64,000 bases of DNA from Kibdelosporangium banguiense (GCF_017876405.1 NZ_JAGINW010000001.1:11731203-11795202); one strand, 5' to 3'; counted from the first letter of the stretch, positions 34,030-42,064 are shown. The notes: a model not told the origin generated them from the sequence alone. Program-made: numbers and translations.

Positions 34030-34212
34030 TCACGGCCACAACAGGGGCACACCTGTCCACAGGCCCCAGCCGATCAGGGCGAGCCAGCCCGCGATCCAGA
34101 CCACTGACGGGATCAGGGTTCGCGCGGCCAACTGGGACGCGTCATCGTCCGGACTGCCACCACCGACACGGGTCGCGACACAAGCAACCACAGAAAGTGC
34201 GGCACCAAACAT
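34030..34212 (-). CDS. Small two-segment membrane protein (60 aa)
   Basis: An ATG at 34212 begins MFGAALSVVACVATRVGGG. A hydrophobic hairpin end (SVVWIAGWLALIGWGLWTG) follows, encoded with strong G/C third positions. It lies 63 nt upstream of the 369-residue gene on the same strand. There is no clear ribosome site and no recognised family. Confidence 0.42.
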   Translation of the reverse strand: MFGAALSVVACVATRVGGGSPDDDASQLAARTLIPSVVWIAGWLALIGWGLWTGVPLLWP

Positions 34213-34315
34213 GTCATTTGACACAGAACCCGCAGTGGGCCTCGGGGTGATCCAGGGGGCGAATCCGGGATCTGCCGGATCATCGGCGGGCTGCGAACCG
34301 GAAGTCTCTGCAGGT

Positions 34316-35047
34316 ATGACGACAATGCGAGCTTTTCGACGTGCTGCCGCGGTTGTGCTGACAGCCGCCGCGGTGATCATGGTCCCGGTTGGACAGGCGG
34401 CGGCCGCGGAACCTGTGCCCACCTTTGATTTCAGTGACTGTCCGGCGATTCCGGCGGGAGCCGATCCGGCACAGTGGCGGTGCGAGGTGCTGATGTCGAG
34501 TGGAACGGTCCAGTTGGGCACGCTTCCCGCACAGCCGTCGGGGGCTATGCGGCTGACGTTCGCGGAGGGCCGGCTGGATGGGAAGTTCGCTCAGGTCTTC
34601 GGCGCTCTGCGGGCCGACCCGGCCCGGGTACCCGGCGGCCTGCTCGGAATCCCGGGTTCCGACGAGCACAATCCGTTGCTGCGGGCCGACATCCGCATCG
34701 AGTACGCGGGATTCGCCGATTTCCTGTCGGTCGGCGACCAGATGGGTGAGCAGCACCTGAAGCTCAGGGTGATCTCGCCGCTGCTGCCGGGCACGTGCAC
34801 GATCGGCAGCGACCAGGATCCGATCAAGTTCAGGCCGATCCGGACGAGCGGACCCGACGTGGTCTCTCCCAATCCGACCGTACTGAGGTTCAGCATCAAG
34901 GACGAACAGTTCGCGGTGCCGAAGGCGCGTGGCTGCCATGCGTTCGACCGGCTGGTGAACAAGCGTTTCGGCCTGCCGGCCGCATCCGGTACGAACAGGA
35001 TCACGTTCACGACGCTGGTCGGGCTCAGAAGCTACAGTCAGATCTGA
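34316..35047 (+). CDS. Secreted protein of unknown function (243 aa)
   Basis: An ATG at 34316 (or 34325, MRAFRRAAAVVLTAAAVIM) begins a signal peptide ending near QAAAA. The mature part contains FDFSDCPAIPAGADPAQWRCE, later PGTCTIGS and ARGCHAF, giving two likely disulphides. The pattern recurs in actinomycete secreted hypotheticals; no catalytic motif is recognised. The region upstream of 34316 in the same frame is not coding-like. Confidence 0.75.
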   Translation: MTTMRAFRRAAAVVLTAAAVIMVPVGQAAAAEPVPTFDFSDCPAIPAGADPAQWRCEVLMSSGTVQLGTLPAQPSGAMRLTFAEGRLDGKFAQVFGALRADPARVPGGLLGIPGSDEHNPLLRADIRIEYAGFADFLSVGDQMGEQHLKLRVISPLLPGTCTIGSDQDPIKFRPIRTSGPDVVSPNPTVLRFSIKDEQFAVPKARGCHAFDRLVNKRFGLPAASGTNRITFTTLVGLRSYSQI

Positions 35048-35159
35048 CAAGCAGCCCCCAAGCCGTCTGCCCCAAATAGACTCAGGCCGGGGATACGCTG
35101 GCCGCCCTCTTGACCACTCGGGCCTCGACCGCCCACCCGACCGCCCCCACCCGCCCTGA

Positions 35160-35234
35160 CCTGCGGAAACACCGAAACTGTCGGACCCCCTTGGTAATGT
35201 GTTCAACAAGGGTTCCCCTTTGGGGGAATTTCAC
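35160..35234. repeat. Dispersed 70-bp repeat, copy B
   Basis: It matches copy A (27351-27422) through CCGAAACTGTC, GGTAATGTGTTC, CAAGGGTTCCCCTT and GGAATT. It lies in a 239-nt gap between the secreted protein gene and the histidine phosphatase gene. Confidence 0.75.
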
Positions 35235-35286
35235 ATGTGATGGCGCTTGTCTTGAGACTGGAAGCCAGGGTGGCGCGGGGGCTGGG

Positions 35287-35901
35287 TCAGGGCGCCGGGG
35301 TTGGGTCGTCGTGGAGTGGGTTCGGTGACTGGAGTTCTTGGAGGTGCGCGAAGCCTGGGATTACCTCGTAGATGACGTTGTGGGGGTGGTGTCGGCGTAG
35401 GGCGTCGGCTGGGTCGAGGTCGAGTAGTCGGCGCAGCAGCATCCGGCCGATCATTTCGTGGGACACGATCAGGGGGCGGTCGGCCGCGTGACCTTCGATC
35501 AGGGTCAGTGCGGTGGCTGCGCGCTCGTCCACATCGGCGTAGCTTTCTCCGTCGGGGAATCTCCAGCGGTATTTGTCCTGGGTGCGGCGGTGCCATTCGT
35601 TGTTGTGCTGCTGCTTGATCTCGTTGTTTGTCAGGCCGGCGAGACGGCCGTGGTGCAGCTCGGCCAGCTCGTCGATCACCATGACGGTCGCGCCGAGGTG
35701 CTCGGCGAAGATCTTGGCGGTGGACACTGCTCGTCCTAATGGGCTGGTGAACACAATGTCGACGGCATCCAGCAGTTCCGCGTTGCGGCGAGCCTGCTCG
35801 AATCCTTGCTCTGTGAGCGGAGAGTCCAGCTGTCCCTGCCTTCGGCCCTGCAGGTTCCATTCGGTCTGGCCGTGCCGGGCCAACAGGACGCGCTCGATCA
35901 T
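35287..35901 (-). CDS. Histidine phosphatase family protein
   Basis: This 204-residue protein has the RHG motif LARHGQTEWN (7-16) with the phosphorylated His, FTSPLGRAVSTA near 51, and the second catalytic His in LIVSHEMIG near 143. It belongs to the phosphoglycerate-mutase-like branch and removes phosphate from small molecules; the substrate is unknown. The ATG at 35901 is clear. The tail is proline-rich. Confidence 0.9.
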   Translation of the reverse strand: MIERVLLARHGQTEWNLQGRRQGQLDSPLTEQGFEQARRNAELLDAVDIVFTSPLGRAVSTAKIFAEHLGATVMVIDELAELHHGRLAGLTNNEIKQQHNNEWHRRTQDKYRWRFPDGESYADVDERAATALTLIEGHAADRPLIVSHEMIGRMLLRRLLDLDPADALRRHHPHNVIYEVIPGFAHLQELQSPNPLHDDPTPAP

Positions 35902-35943
35902 GCCGTGATGGTGGTCCGATCGCCGGCTTGGCGCAACGCGGTT

Positions 35944-36564
35944 TCAGTCGGGAAGTCCTTGTGCGACAGTCAGGAACGCGGTCCGGACTGTCCGCAGTAC
36001 GGCTTCCTCGGTTGGTGGGCCGGGTTTCGAGGCGTGGTGTTCCATCGCCACTCGCAGGGCAGTGTTGATCATCGCGGCCTGCATTCTGGCCGACAGGTCG
36101 TCGGGTGGGAGGGCGGCGCGGTGGGCGAGGACCGCCGCGAAAACCGGTTCGGCGTCCTGGTGGGCCTGCAGCCAGACCGCGCGTAGCCCTGGTTCGGACT
36201 GGGTCAGCCGGACCAGGTCGAACAGTGTGGGCAGGTGGGTGACGAGGTCTTGCGAGCAGCGTTCCATTTCCTTGAGCAGCCAGGTCATCGCCTCGCCGGG
36301 AGGCCACGCGCGCATGCACCGCGCCGTGACCTCGATTCCGCTGGTCAGCAAGGGAAGTACGCAGCTCTCCTTGGACGGGAAGTAACGCCACAGGGTGCGC
36401 AGTGAAATGCCCGCCGCCGCCGCGATCTCCTCGGCGGAGGTCGCGGCCACGCCCTTGGCCGTGAACAGGCGGACCGCTTCGTGGGCGATCTCCAGACGGG
36501 TCTGGGCCTTGCGCCGCTCGGTCAACGGTGGCCGGCCGGTCCGGCCCGGGTTCTCGGCGGACAT
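35944..36564 (-). CDS. TetR/AcrR family regulator
   Basis: This 206-residue regulator begins with a basic stretch (GRTGRPPLTERRKAQTR). Its helix-turn-helix is VAATSAEEIAAAAGISLRTLWRYFPSKE (about 38-65, listed as a region). The C-terminal domain is helical and ligand-binding. It is divergent from an SDR oxidoreductase over a 100-nt gap with an inverted repeat at 36603-36617, so it probably represses that gene. Confidence 0.9.
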   Translation of the reverse strand: MSAENPGRTGRPPLTERRKAQTRLEIAHEAVRLFTAKGVAATSAEEIAAAAGISLRTLWRYFPSKESCVLPLLTSGIEVTARCMRAWPPGEAMTWLLKEMERCSQDLVTHLPTLFDLVRLTQSEPGLRAVWLQAHQDAEPVFAAVLAHRAALPPDDLSARMQAAMINTALRVAMEHHASKPGPPTEEAVLRTVRTAFLTVAQGLPD

Positions 36565-36602
36565 GTCACCAGATTAGCACTTTCTGTCACGGTGCGCCTT
36601 AC

Positions 36603-36617
36603 TGGCACCATGTGCCA
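36603..36617. promoter_or_regulatory. Candidate TetR operator TGGCAC-CAT-GTGCCA
   Basis: A perfect inverted repeat, two 6-nt arms around 3 nt, lies midway between the divergent TetR and SDR genes, about 50 nt before the SDR start. Confidence 0.55.
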
Positions 36618-36664
36618 TAAATCTGTAACCTGCACAAAGAGGGGCACAGCGGACAGGAGCCGAG

Positions 36665-37423
36665 ATGAGTGGGTTGAACAACAGCAGCGTCGTCGTGACC
36701 GGTGCGGGCTCGGGTATCGGCAAGGCCGCCGCTCTGCGGTTCGCCGAGGAAGGCGCCAAAGTCCTGGTGGCCGACCTCAACGCCGAGACGGCCAAGGACG
36801 TGGTGGCCGAGATCCAGGCGAGCGGGGGCACCGCCGTGGCGGTGACCGGCGACCTGAGTGACGCCGCCGTGGTCGACGAGGTGGTCACCACGGCCGTCCA
36901 GACGTTCGGCGGCTTGGACGTACTCGTCAACAACGCCGGGATCATGGACCGGATGTCGGCCACCGCCGACGTCTCCGACGCCGAGTGGGAGCGGGTCATC
37001 CGCGTCAACCTGACGGCCCCGTTCCTGCTCACCCGTGCCGCGCTCCCCCACATGCTGGCCAAGGGCAAAGGCGCGATCGTCAACACGGCCTCAGAGGCAG
37101 CGCTGCGCGGCAGCGCGGCAGGCACCGCGTACACCGTGTCCAAGCACGGCATCATCGGACTCACCAAGTCGGTCGCCGTGATGTACCGCGACACCGGAAT
37201 TCGTTCCAACGCCATCGCACCCGGCGGCACGATGACCGGCCTGACCGTCGACGCCGAAATGGACACCCACGGTCCCAAGGTCGTAGCCGCCTACGCCCGC
37301 AACATCGGGCGCATCTCCGAAGCACGCGAACAGGCCGACGCCATCGTGTTCCTCGCCTCGGACGCTGCCAGCAACATCACCGGCGTCGTGCTTCCTGTGG
37401 ACAACGGCTGGGCTGCGGTCTGA
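36665..37423 (+). CDS. SDR family oxidoreductase
   Basis: This 252-residue classical short-chain dehydrogenase has cofactor motif VTGAGSGIGKAAA (11-23), NNAGI near 89, the active-site Ser in the NTASEAA strand and YTVSK (about 157-161). Asp in LVADLN after the second strand suggests NAD(H) preference. A ribosome site precedes the ATG. It is divergent from and probably regulated by the TetR gene. The substrate is unknown; one candidate is the inducing alcohol or ketone. Confidence 0.92.
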   Translation: MSGLNNSSVVVTGAGSGIGKAAALRFAEEGAKVLVADLNAETAKDVVAEIQASGGTAVAVTGDLSDAAVVDEVVTTAVQTFGGLDVLVNNAGIMDRMSATADVSDAEWERVIRVNLTAPFLLTRAALPHMLAKGKGAIVNTASEAALRGSAAGTAYTVSKHGIIGLTKSVAVMYRDTGIRSNAIAPGGTMTGLTVDAEMDTHGPKVVAAYARNIGRISEAREQADAIVFLASDAASNITGVVLPVDNGWAAV

Positions 37424-37497
37424 AAAAGGGTTGGGTGCACGTCGGCGCAGCTGATAGCGTCCGCGACGCCGTGACATCACGCGAGGAGGTGAGACCC

Positions 37498-37557
37498 ATG
37501 AACGCTGTACGCAAGTGGGTGCTCCCCATCGTCGTCGCGGCCGGGCGAATGGCATAG
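37498..37557 (+). CDS. 19-residue leader-like ORF with strong ribosome site
   Basis: GAGGAGGTGAG lies just before an ATG that encodes MNAVRKWVLPIVVAAGRMA and a stop, 41 nt ahead of the acetyltransferase start. A CGGGAG/CTCCCG hairpin lies between them (about 37564-37585). It could be a regulatory leader peptide, or the stub of a lost signal-peptide gene. Confidence 0.4.
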   Translation: MNAVRKWVLPIVVAAGRMA

Positions 37558-37598
37558 GTGTCGCCGGGAGCGCCTTGGCACTCCCGAAAGGCACCACC

Positions 37599-38339
37599 AT
37601 GAATTCTGCGATCGTCATCACCCGCGTCGCAGAGCGGCATTGGCACGCTCTGGAAGACGATCGGGTGGTCGGCCGGGGCGAAGCGTCGCCACGGCCCGAC
37701 GGCCGGCTGTTCCTCAGCATCGACTCCTGGCACGGCACGGTCTTCGACCAACTCGCCGGCGTCATGCTGGCGGAACTGCCGACGCCCCTCTACACCGTGG
37801 TCGACGAGGCCGACCGCGACCTCACTTCCCATTGGCAGCGCACCGGTTTCACCACACGCCGCCGCGAATGGGAGTACGACGTGCCCACCGGCGTCCACTC
37901 AGTCCCGCAGCCCGCCGGCGTCACGATCGTGCCGGTCGGCGAAGCGGACGAGGGGCCTCTGCGCGAACTGGACCGCGAGATCCGCGCCGAGGTCGAAGCG
38001 AGCGTCGGCTGGCTGTCCATGCCGGCCGAAGTACTGCCACACCCGGCGGGCGCCCCGTCGAAACACGCGGCGGCCGTAGCCGGTCATCGATACGTCGGCT
38101 TGGTCCGGGTGACGGGCCGGCCCCGCAGCCCCCGGATCGGCCTGATCGCGGTCCGCGCGGAAGAGCAACGCCGTGGCATCGCGCGAGCATTGCTGGCCGA
38201 CGTGCTGGGACGGTTGCACGGCAAGGGAATCGACACCGCATCGGCCGACGTGAACGAGGCCAACCATGCGGCTGTGGCGCTGTTCGAGGGCTTCGGCGCC
38301 CGGCGGGCCAGCAGCAACCTGGAACTGGTGTTGCGCTGA
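37599..38339 (+). CDS. GNAT family N-acetyltransferase
   Basis: This 246-residue protein has a GNAT core in its C-terminal half: acetyl-CoA loop AEEQRRGIARALLADVLGRL (about 187-206) and the final VNEANHAAVALFEGFGARR. The N-terminal half is probably a degenerate second GNAT domain (LYTVVDEADRD, WQRTGFTTRRREWEYDVP). The substrate is unknown. Its stop overlaps the start of a divergent IF-1 gene (TGATG), so the two are translationally coupled. Confidence 0.85.
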   Translation: MNSAIVITRVAERHWHALEDDRVVGRGEASPRPDGRLFLSIDSWHGTVFDQLAGVMLAELPTPLYTVVDEADRDLTSHWQRTGFTTRRREWEYDVPTGVHSVPQPAGVTIVPVGEADEGPLRELDREIRAEVEASVGWLSMPAEVLPHPAGAPSKHAAAVAGHRYVGLVRVTGRPRSPRIGLIAVRAEEQRRGIARALLADVLGRLHGKGIDTASADVNEANHAAVALFEGFGARRASSNLELVLR

Positions 38340-38563
38340 TGGCAGGCAAGAGCAACGGCATCCAGGTCGAGGGCCTCGTGACCGAGTGCCTGCGCAACGC
38401 CAGCTTCACCGTCGAACTGGAGAACGGGCACAAGGTGCTCGCGCACATCAGCGGGAAGATCAGGAAGAACTACATCAAGATCTTGCCGTATGACCGCGTG
38501 CTCGTCGAACTGAGCCCGTACGACCTCAACCGGGGCCGGATCCTGTTCCGGTACCGGACCTAG
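38339..38563 (+). CDS. infA: Translation initiation factor IF-1 paralogue
   Basis: This 74-residue S1/OB-fold protein reads GIQVEGLVTECLRNASFTVE, then ENGHKVLAHISGKIRKNYIK, then DRVLVELSPYDLNRGRI and ends FRYRT (the segments are separate). This is a full IF-1, which binds the ribosomal A site during initiation. It differs at the N-terminus and around CLRNASF from the usual actinobacterial IF-1, which sits in the ribosomal protein operon; none of those genes are here. So it is probably a second copy. It is coupled to the GNAT gene. Confidence 0.9.
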   Translation: MAGKSNGIQVEGLVTECLRNASFTVELENGHKVLAHISGKIRKNYIKILPYDRVLVELSPYDLNRGRILFRYRT

Positions 38564-38570
38564 CGGCAGC

Positions 38571-38610
38571 CGGCCGGCTTTCGTTGCCGGACAACAGCGA
38601 AAGCCGGCCG
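38571..38610. terminator. Bidirectional terminator after the IF-1 gene
   Basis: CGGCCGGCTTTCG pairs perfectly with CGAAAGCCGGCCG (13 bp, 14-nt loop) between convergent genes. Confidence 0.85.
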
Positions 38611-38630
38611 ACGCTCGGGGTTCACTCCTT

Positions 38631-38852
38631 TTACGATCTGCCTGCCCTGCGCCAGCCTGGGTCCGGCACGAGGTAGCCGATCACGAATGTCAGCACCGCG
38701 GTGGTGGCCGTGGTCAGGGTGACCATGGTGGCGGTGCTGAAGACGCCGTGCCAGAAGGTGCCGTCGGCCACGGTCCAGAAGATCGTGGAGACGGCGCCGC
38801 CGACTGTGGCGAGCATGACCTTGGGCGAGACGTCCTGCGCTCGGGTGGGCAC
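38631..38852 (-). CDS. Small membrane protein (73 aa)
   Basis: The GTG at 38852 follows GGACGGAGGG with good spacing. The protein has two hydrophobic segments (VMLATVGGAVSTIFWTVA and a later VTLTTATTAVLTFVIGYLV region) and a basic tail. It lies 27 nt downstream of the patatin gene and is likely co-transcribed. The layout resembles holin-like or other small membrane proteins; no function is assigned. Confidence 0.68.
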   Translation of the reverse strand: MPTRAQDVSPKVMLATVGGAVSTIFWTVADGTFWHGVFSTATMVTLTTATTAVLTFVIGYLVPDPGWRRAGRS

Positions 38853-38879
38853 GATGTTCCCTCCGTCCAAATGGTGTGG

Positions 38880-39848
38880 TTACCCGGCCGGGACCAGGTT
38901 GATCTTGTCGAGGAAGCTCCGGACGGCCAGCGTTCCGTTGGTGAACAACAGTTGCTGTTTCTCCGCGGAGATGTCGAAGTCGGTCGCGGAGACGCCGTCC
39001 GTGTCGACGTGGAGAGTGCGCCTGGTGACGCCGTCCTCCTCGTAGCGGTAACGGTTCCAGTCGGCGGTCATCGCGTGCAGGGAGCTGATCGCGATCCGCA
39101 GGCCGGTGCGGACCGGCTTGTCCTGGCCGAAGCCCTGCGCGTCCCGGCTCAGCTTGATGCCCCAGGTCGGCCAGCGGGGTTCCTCCCCGTCCGAGCGGTC
39201 GAACACCGTGATCGGGAAGTTCGACAGCAGGCCGCCGTCCACCCAGGTCGCCGTGCCGGACTGCGTTTCGATCTGCACCGGCCGGAAGTAGAAGGGAATC
39301 GACATGGACGCGCGCACGGCGTCCACGACCCGCATGTCGTCGGGGTTCTTGCCGTACTGCGGGTAGTCCCAGGGCAGCCGGACCAGCAGGCGGCGAGACA
39401 GGTCGGTGGCGTGCACGACGAGTGCGTATTCCTGGTTGTCGCGTAGGGAACTGTCCGGGTCGGCGATTCGCAGGTCGGCGAATGTGCTGACGCCGACGTC
39501 CTGCAGAGCCTCGCCCAGCCATTCAGTCAGGTAGTCGCCGGAGTGACCGCCGCCGTGCATGACGACCTCCACCGCGGCGCCGGCCTTGCCGGCCACCTTC
39601 GCCAGCCCTGCTCCGTCGGCGAATCGGGTGTAGTCGAGTCCGCGCATCATCGGCTCGAGGTCGTGCAGGTCGCGGCCGGCCCGTTGGTAGGCCACGACCA
39701 GCGCGGCGACGATCGCGCCCGCGCTCGTGCCGGCGATCCGCTCGAACCGGTATCCCGCGTCCGCGAGCCCCAGAACGGCACCGAGCAGGCCGATGCCCTT
39801 CACGCCGCCGCCTTCCAGCACCAGGTCCACAGACTTCAGCTCACTCAT
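38880..39848 (-). CDS. Patatin-like phospholipase
   Basis: This 322-residue protein shows all patatin elements: LEGGGVKGIGLLG (oxyanion loop, 11-23), the nucleophile elbow GTSAG (about 40-44) and WVDGGLLSNFP with the catalytic Asp (about 197-207). It has no signal peptide, so it acts in or at the inner face of the membrane as a lipid acyl hydrolase. It is followed by a small membrane protein gene in the same unit. An 8-bp inverted repeat lies 64-99 nt upstream. Confidence 0.92.
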   Translation of the reverse strand: MSELKSVDLVLEGGGVKGIGLLGAVLGLADAGYRFERIAGTSAGAIVAALVVAYQRAGRDLHDLEPMMRGLDYTRFADGAGLAKVAGKAGAAVEVVMHGGGHSGDYLTEWLGEALQDVGVSTFADLRIADPDSSLRDNQEYALVVHATDLSRRLLVRLPWDYPQYGKNPDDMRVVDAVRASMSIPFYFRPVQIETQSGTATWVDGGLLSNFPITVFDRSDGEEPRWPTWGIKLSRDAQGFGQDKPVRTGLRIAISSLHAMTADWNRYRYEEDGVTRRTLHVDTDGVSATDFDISAEKQQLLFTNGTLAVRSFLDKINLVPAG

Positions 39849-39911
39849 CAGGCCCTCCCCTGCCCTCAGATGTCACTCCTTATGCAGACAAAAGAGGGCA
39901 GACCCGGCGAA

Positions 39912-39947
39912 TCTGATACGAGATTTCGGGCGCGAATCGGTATCAGA
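39912..39947. promoter_or_regulatory. Long inverted repeat upstream of the patatin gene
   Basis: TCTGATAC and its complement GTATCAGA lie 20 nt apart, with further partial pairing inside (GATTTCG with CGAATC). It sits 64-99 nt upstream of the patatin ATG, a plausible operator. Confidence 0.5.
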
Positions 39948-40010
39948 ACGGCCACTGTCCGCCCTCATCGGTGGGAGGGTCGGTCACAGGCGACGACGCA
40001 AGCCACAGAG

Positions 40011-40036
40011 ACCGTTCGGGCTCCGGCCCGAACGGT
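40011..40036 (-). terminator. Hairpin terminator after the transporter-partner gene
   Basis: ACCGTTCGGGC pairs perfectly with GCCCGAACGGT (11 bp, 4-nt loop), 11 nt past the stop at 40047. There is no T tract. Confidence 0.75.
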
Positions 40037-40046
40037 GGGGAACCCG

Positions 40047-40571
40047 TCAGCGCGAGTTGCTCATCGCCCGCCTGCGGGCACGGGCCTCCCACATGACGTG
40101 TGCGTGTGCGGCATAGCGCTCGTAGACCCTGCGTGCGGTGGGGTTGTGGTCGGCTATCCGGTGCCACCAGCGTGGTGCCAGGCGTTCGTGCATCCAGAGG
40201 AATCCGATCGCGAATCCCGCGCTGATGATCGCCTGGAACGCCAGGAATCCCCAGGCTTGGGGCGGGAAACCTGGTTTGCCGGTCAGTACCAGGCGGGTCA
40301 GGACTTCCTGCAGGAGCCGCGCCAAGGGAAAGGCGAACAACCAGAACAGGAAGGCGGGTGCGAATCCGCCGAGACGCACCCGGCCGAAGGCCACCAGCAG
40401 GCTGTAGCCCGCGCCCAGCAGGCCCAGCGGCACGGCGAGCGTGACCGCTGTGACCAACGCCCAGCCGATGGGCTGACCGACCACCAAAGCCATGGCGCCC
40501 GCCACTGTGCCCGCGATGAAGCCGACCGCGAAACCGGGCAGGCCCAGCTCCGCCATCCGGTATTTCGTCAT
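40047..40571 (-). CDS. Membrane protein coupled to the Nramp-like transporter (174 aa)
   Basis: This 174-residue protein starts at the ATG at 40571, which shares a base with the stop of the transporter gene (TGATG), so the two are translationally coupled. It has four membrane segments (about 12-35, 38-62, 72-90, 110-130) and a charged C-terminal tail with HRIADHNPTARRVYERY. I recognise no family. Its coupling suggests a subunit or accessory of the transporter (inference). Confidence 0.75.
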   Translation of the reverse strand: MTKYRMAELGLPGFAVGFIAGTVAGAMALVVGQPIGWALVTAVTLAVPLGLLGAGYSLLVAFGRVRLGGFAPAFLFWLFAFPLARLLQEVLTRLVLTGKPGFPPQAWGFLAFQAIISAGFAIGFLWMHERLAPRWWHRIADHNPTARRVYERYAAHAHVMWEARARRRAMSNSR

Positions 40572-42064
40572 CAGCCGACCACCACTCCGAAGCGGAACAG
40601 GGAGTAGAACAGCATCCCGAGGTAGAACACCGCGCCGAAGCCGATGATCAGGTTCGTGTACCACTTCGGCCGGATCGGTTTCGGCAGCATCTTGTTGTTC
40701 ACCAGCAACAACACGACGCAGTAGGCGCCCATGGCGAACGTGGAGAGGAATGCCAGGATGTCCAGTATCGCGCCTGGGCCGTCCATCGGGCCGAACAGCA
40801 GGATCAGGATGCCGAACGTGATGACGCCCCAGAGGAACCCGGCGTACAGGTGCGACATCTTGAACCGTCTGGCGCCCTTGACGAAGAAGTACGTCATATC
40901 CGCCTGGCCGCGGGAGAACGAGTCGAACAGGCTCAGTGTCGCGTTGAGACCGATCAGGGCGATGAATCCATAGAAGACAGCGCCGATGACCGTACCGCCG
41001 GCCGCGGAGAACGCGTCCGACATCGCCGACAACGCGGCTTCCCGTTCGCCGGATTCGATCAGTACCCGGACCTTCGGGCTGACCCGGGCCGCGGACTGAG
41101 CCAGCACCGTGAACGAGATGGTGACGAGCATCGTGATGCCCCAGAACAGAAGCAGGGCGTCGAAGGTGACCCAGCGGCGCCAGCCGCGCCACTTGCGCAT
41201 CTCGTCGGGGTTGTCGGTGTCGAACATGAAGCCATGGCTGGGCATTCGCTCTTCGTCACCCGCGTGCCGCAGGCCGCGCACGTTCGGCACGTAGGCGCCC
41301 ATACCGGCGCCGCTGTCCCTCAGATGCAGCGTGTACCACATCTGCTGCATACCCGACGGCCCAGCGAAAGCGATTGCGCCGACCACAACGGGGAACCAGG
41401 CATCAGTCAGCACGCCGGAAGGCAGATACCCGAAGCTGAACATGCCGGTGACGGTGGACGCGAGGTCGTCCCAGTTGCCGACCATCGAGGCGATCACGGC
41501 CGTACCCACGACCAGCAGCCCGATCAGGATCGCCAGCACGTTCTCCAGCAGGTTGTAGATGACCCTGGCGAGGCTGAACAGAATGCCCACCACGATCAAG
41601 GCAACGCAGGCTGTCACGACCCACGGTATGCCGGTTATCTCTTCCAGAGCCCCGGCACCGGCCGACAGATGGCCCGGCCAGATGTAGACCATGATCGCGA
41701 CAACGAAGAAGAACCACATGATCGGTTTGAACACACGGGCCGCACCGGTGAAGATGCTCTCGCCCGTGGCCATCGCATAACGGGCCATCTCCAGCATCAC
41801 CACGGCCTGCAACGTCACACCGATCAGGAACAGCCACCTGATCTCCGGGCCGAAGACCAGCACCAGCCTCGGCCACATGTACGACTCGCCCATCCCGACA
41901 CCGAGCGCGACCAGGAAAACCGTCGGCCCGAGCAGATGCATCGCCGGTGGCGCCTCGGGCAGCGTGCGAATGGGCATCGGATCGAGCCGGCGGCCCGCTC
42001 GCCACACCCTCTGCCCAGCCGTGGGTAACGGCGGGCCGGCACTCCGGATGTTCGAGGTCTCCAT
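40571..42064 (-). CDS. Nramp-related membrane transporter
   Basis: The ATG at 42064 follows AAGGGAGAGGG, giving 497 residues and about eleven membrane segments. PTVFLVALGVGMGESYMWPRL at the first segment occupies the place of the Nramp first-segment metal motif DPGN, but here that motif is not intact. YTLHLRDSG, TGMFSFGY and SFSRGQADMTYF are further landmarks. Divergent Nramp-like proteins of this sort may carry organic substrates rather than manganese. It heads a coupled pair with the membrane protein downstream, beside a catabolic gene set. Confidence 0.72.
   Translation of the reverse strand: METSNIRSAGPPLPTAGQRVWRAGRRLDPMPIRTLPEAPPAMHLLGPTVFLVALGVGMGESYMWPRLVLVFGPEIRWLFLIGVTLQAVVMLEMARYAMATGESIFTGAARVFKPIMWFFFVVAIMVYIWPGHLSAGAGALEEITGIPWVVTACVALIVVGILFSLARVIYNLLENVLAILIGLLVVGTAVIASMVGNWDDLASTVTGMFSFGYLPSGVLTDAWFPVVVGAIAFAGPSGMQQMWYTLHLRDSGAGMGAYVPNVRGLRHAGDEERMPSHGFMFDTDNPDEMRKWRGWRRWVTFDALLLFWGITMLVTISFTVLAQSAARVSPKVRVLIESGEREAALSAMSDAFSAAGGTVIGAVFYGFIALIGLNATLSLFDSFSRGQADMTYFFVKGARRFKMSHLYAGFLWGVITFGILILLFGPMDGPGAILDILAFLSTFAMGAYCVVLLLVNNKMLPKPIRPKWYTNLIIGFGAVFYLGMLFYSLFRFGVVVG

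Noticed and set aside
34213..34521. Upstream extension of the small membrane protein frame (34030-34212) to 163 codons
   Set aside because: The extension is antisense to the secreted protein gene at 34316 and has poor codon bias; only the last 60 codons look coding.
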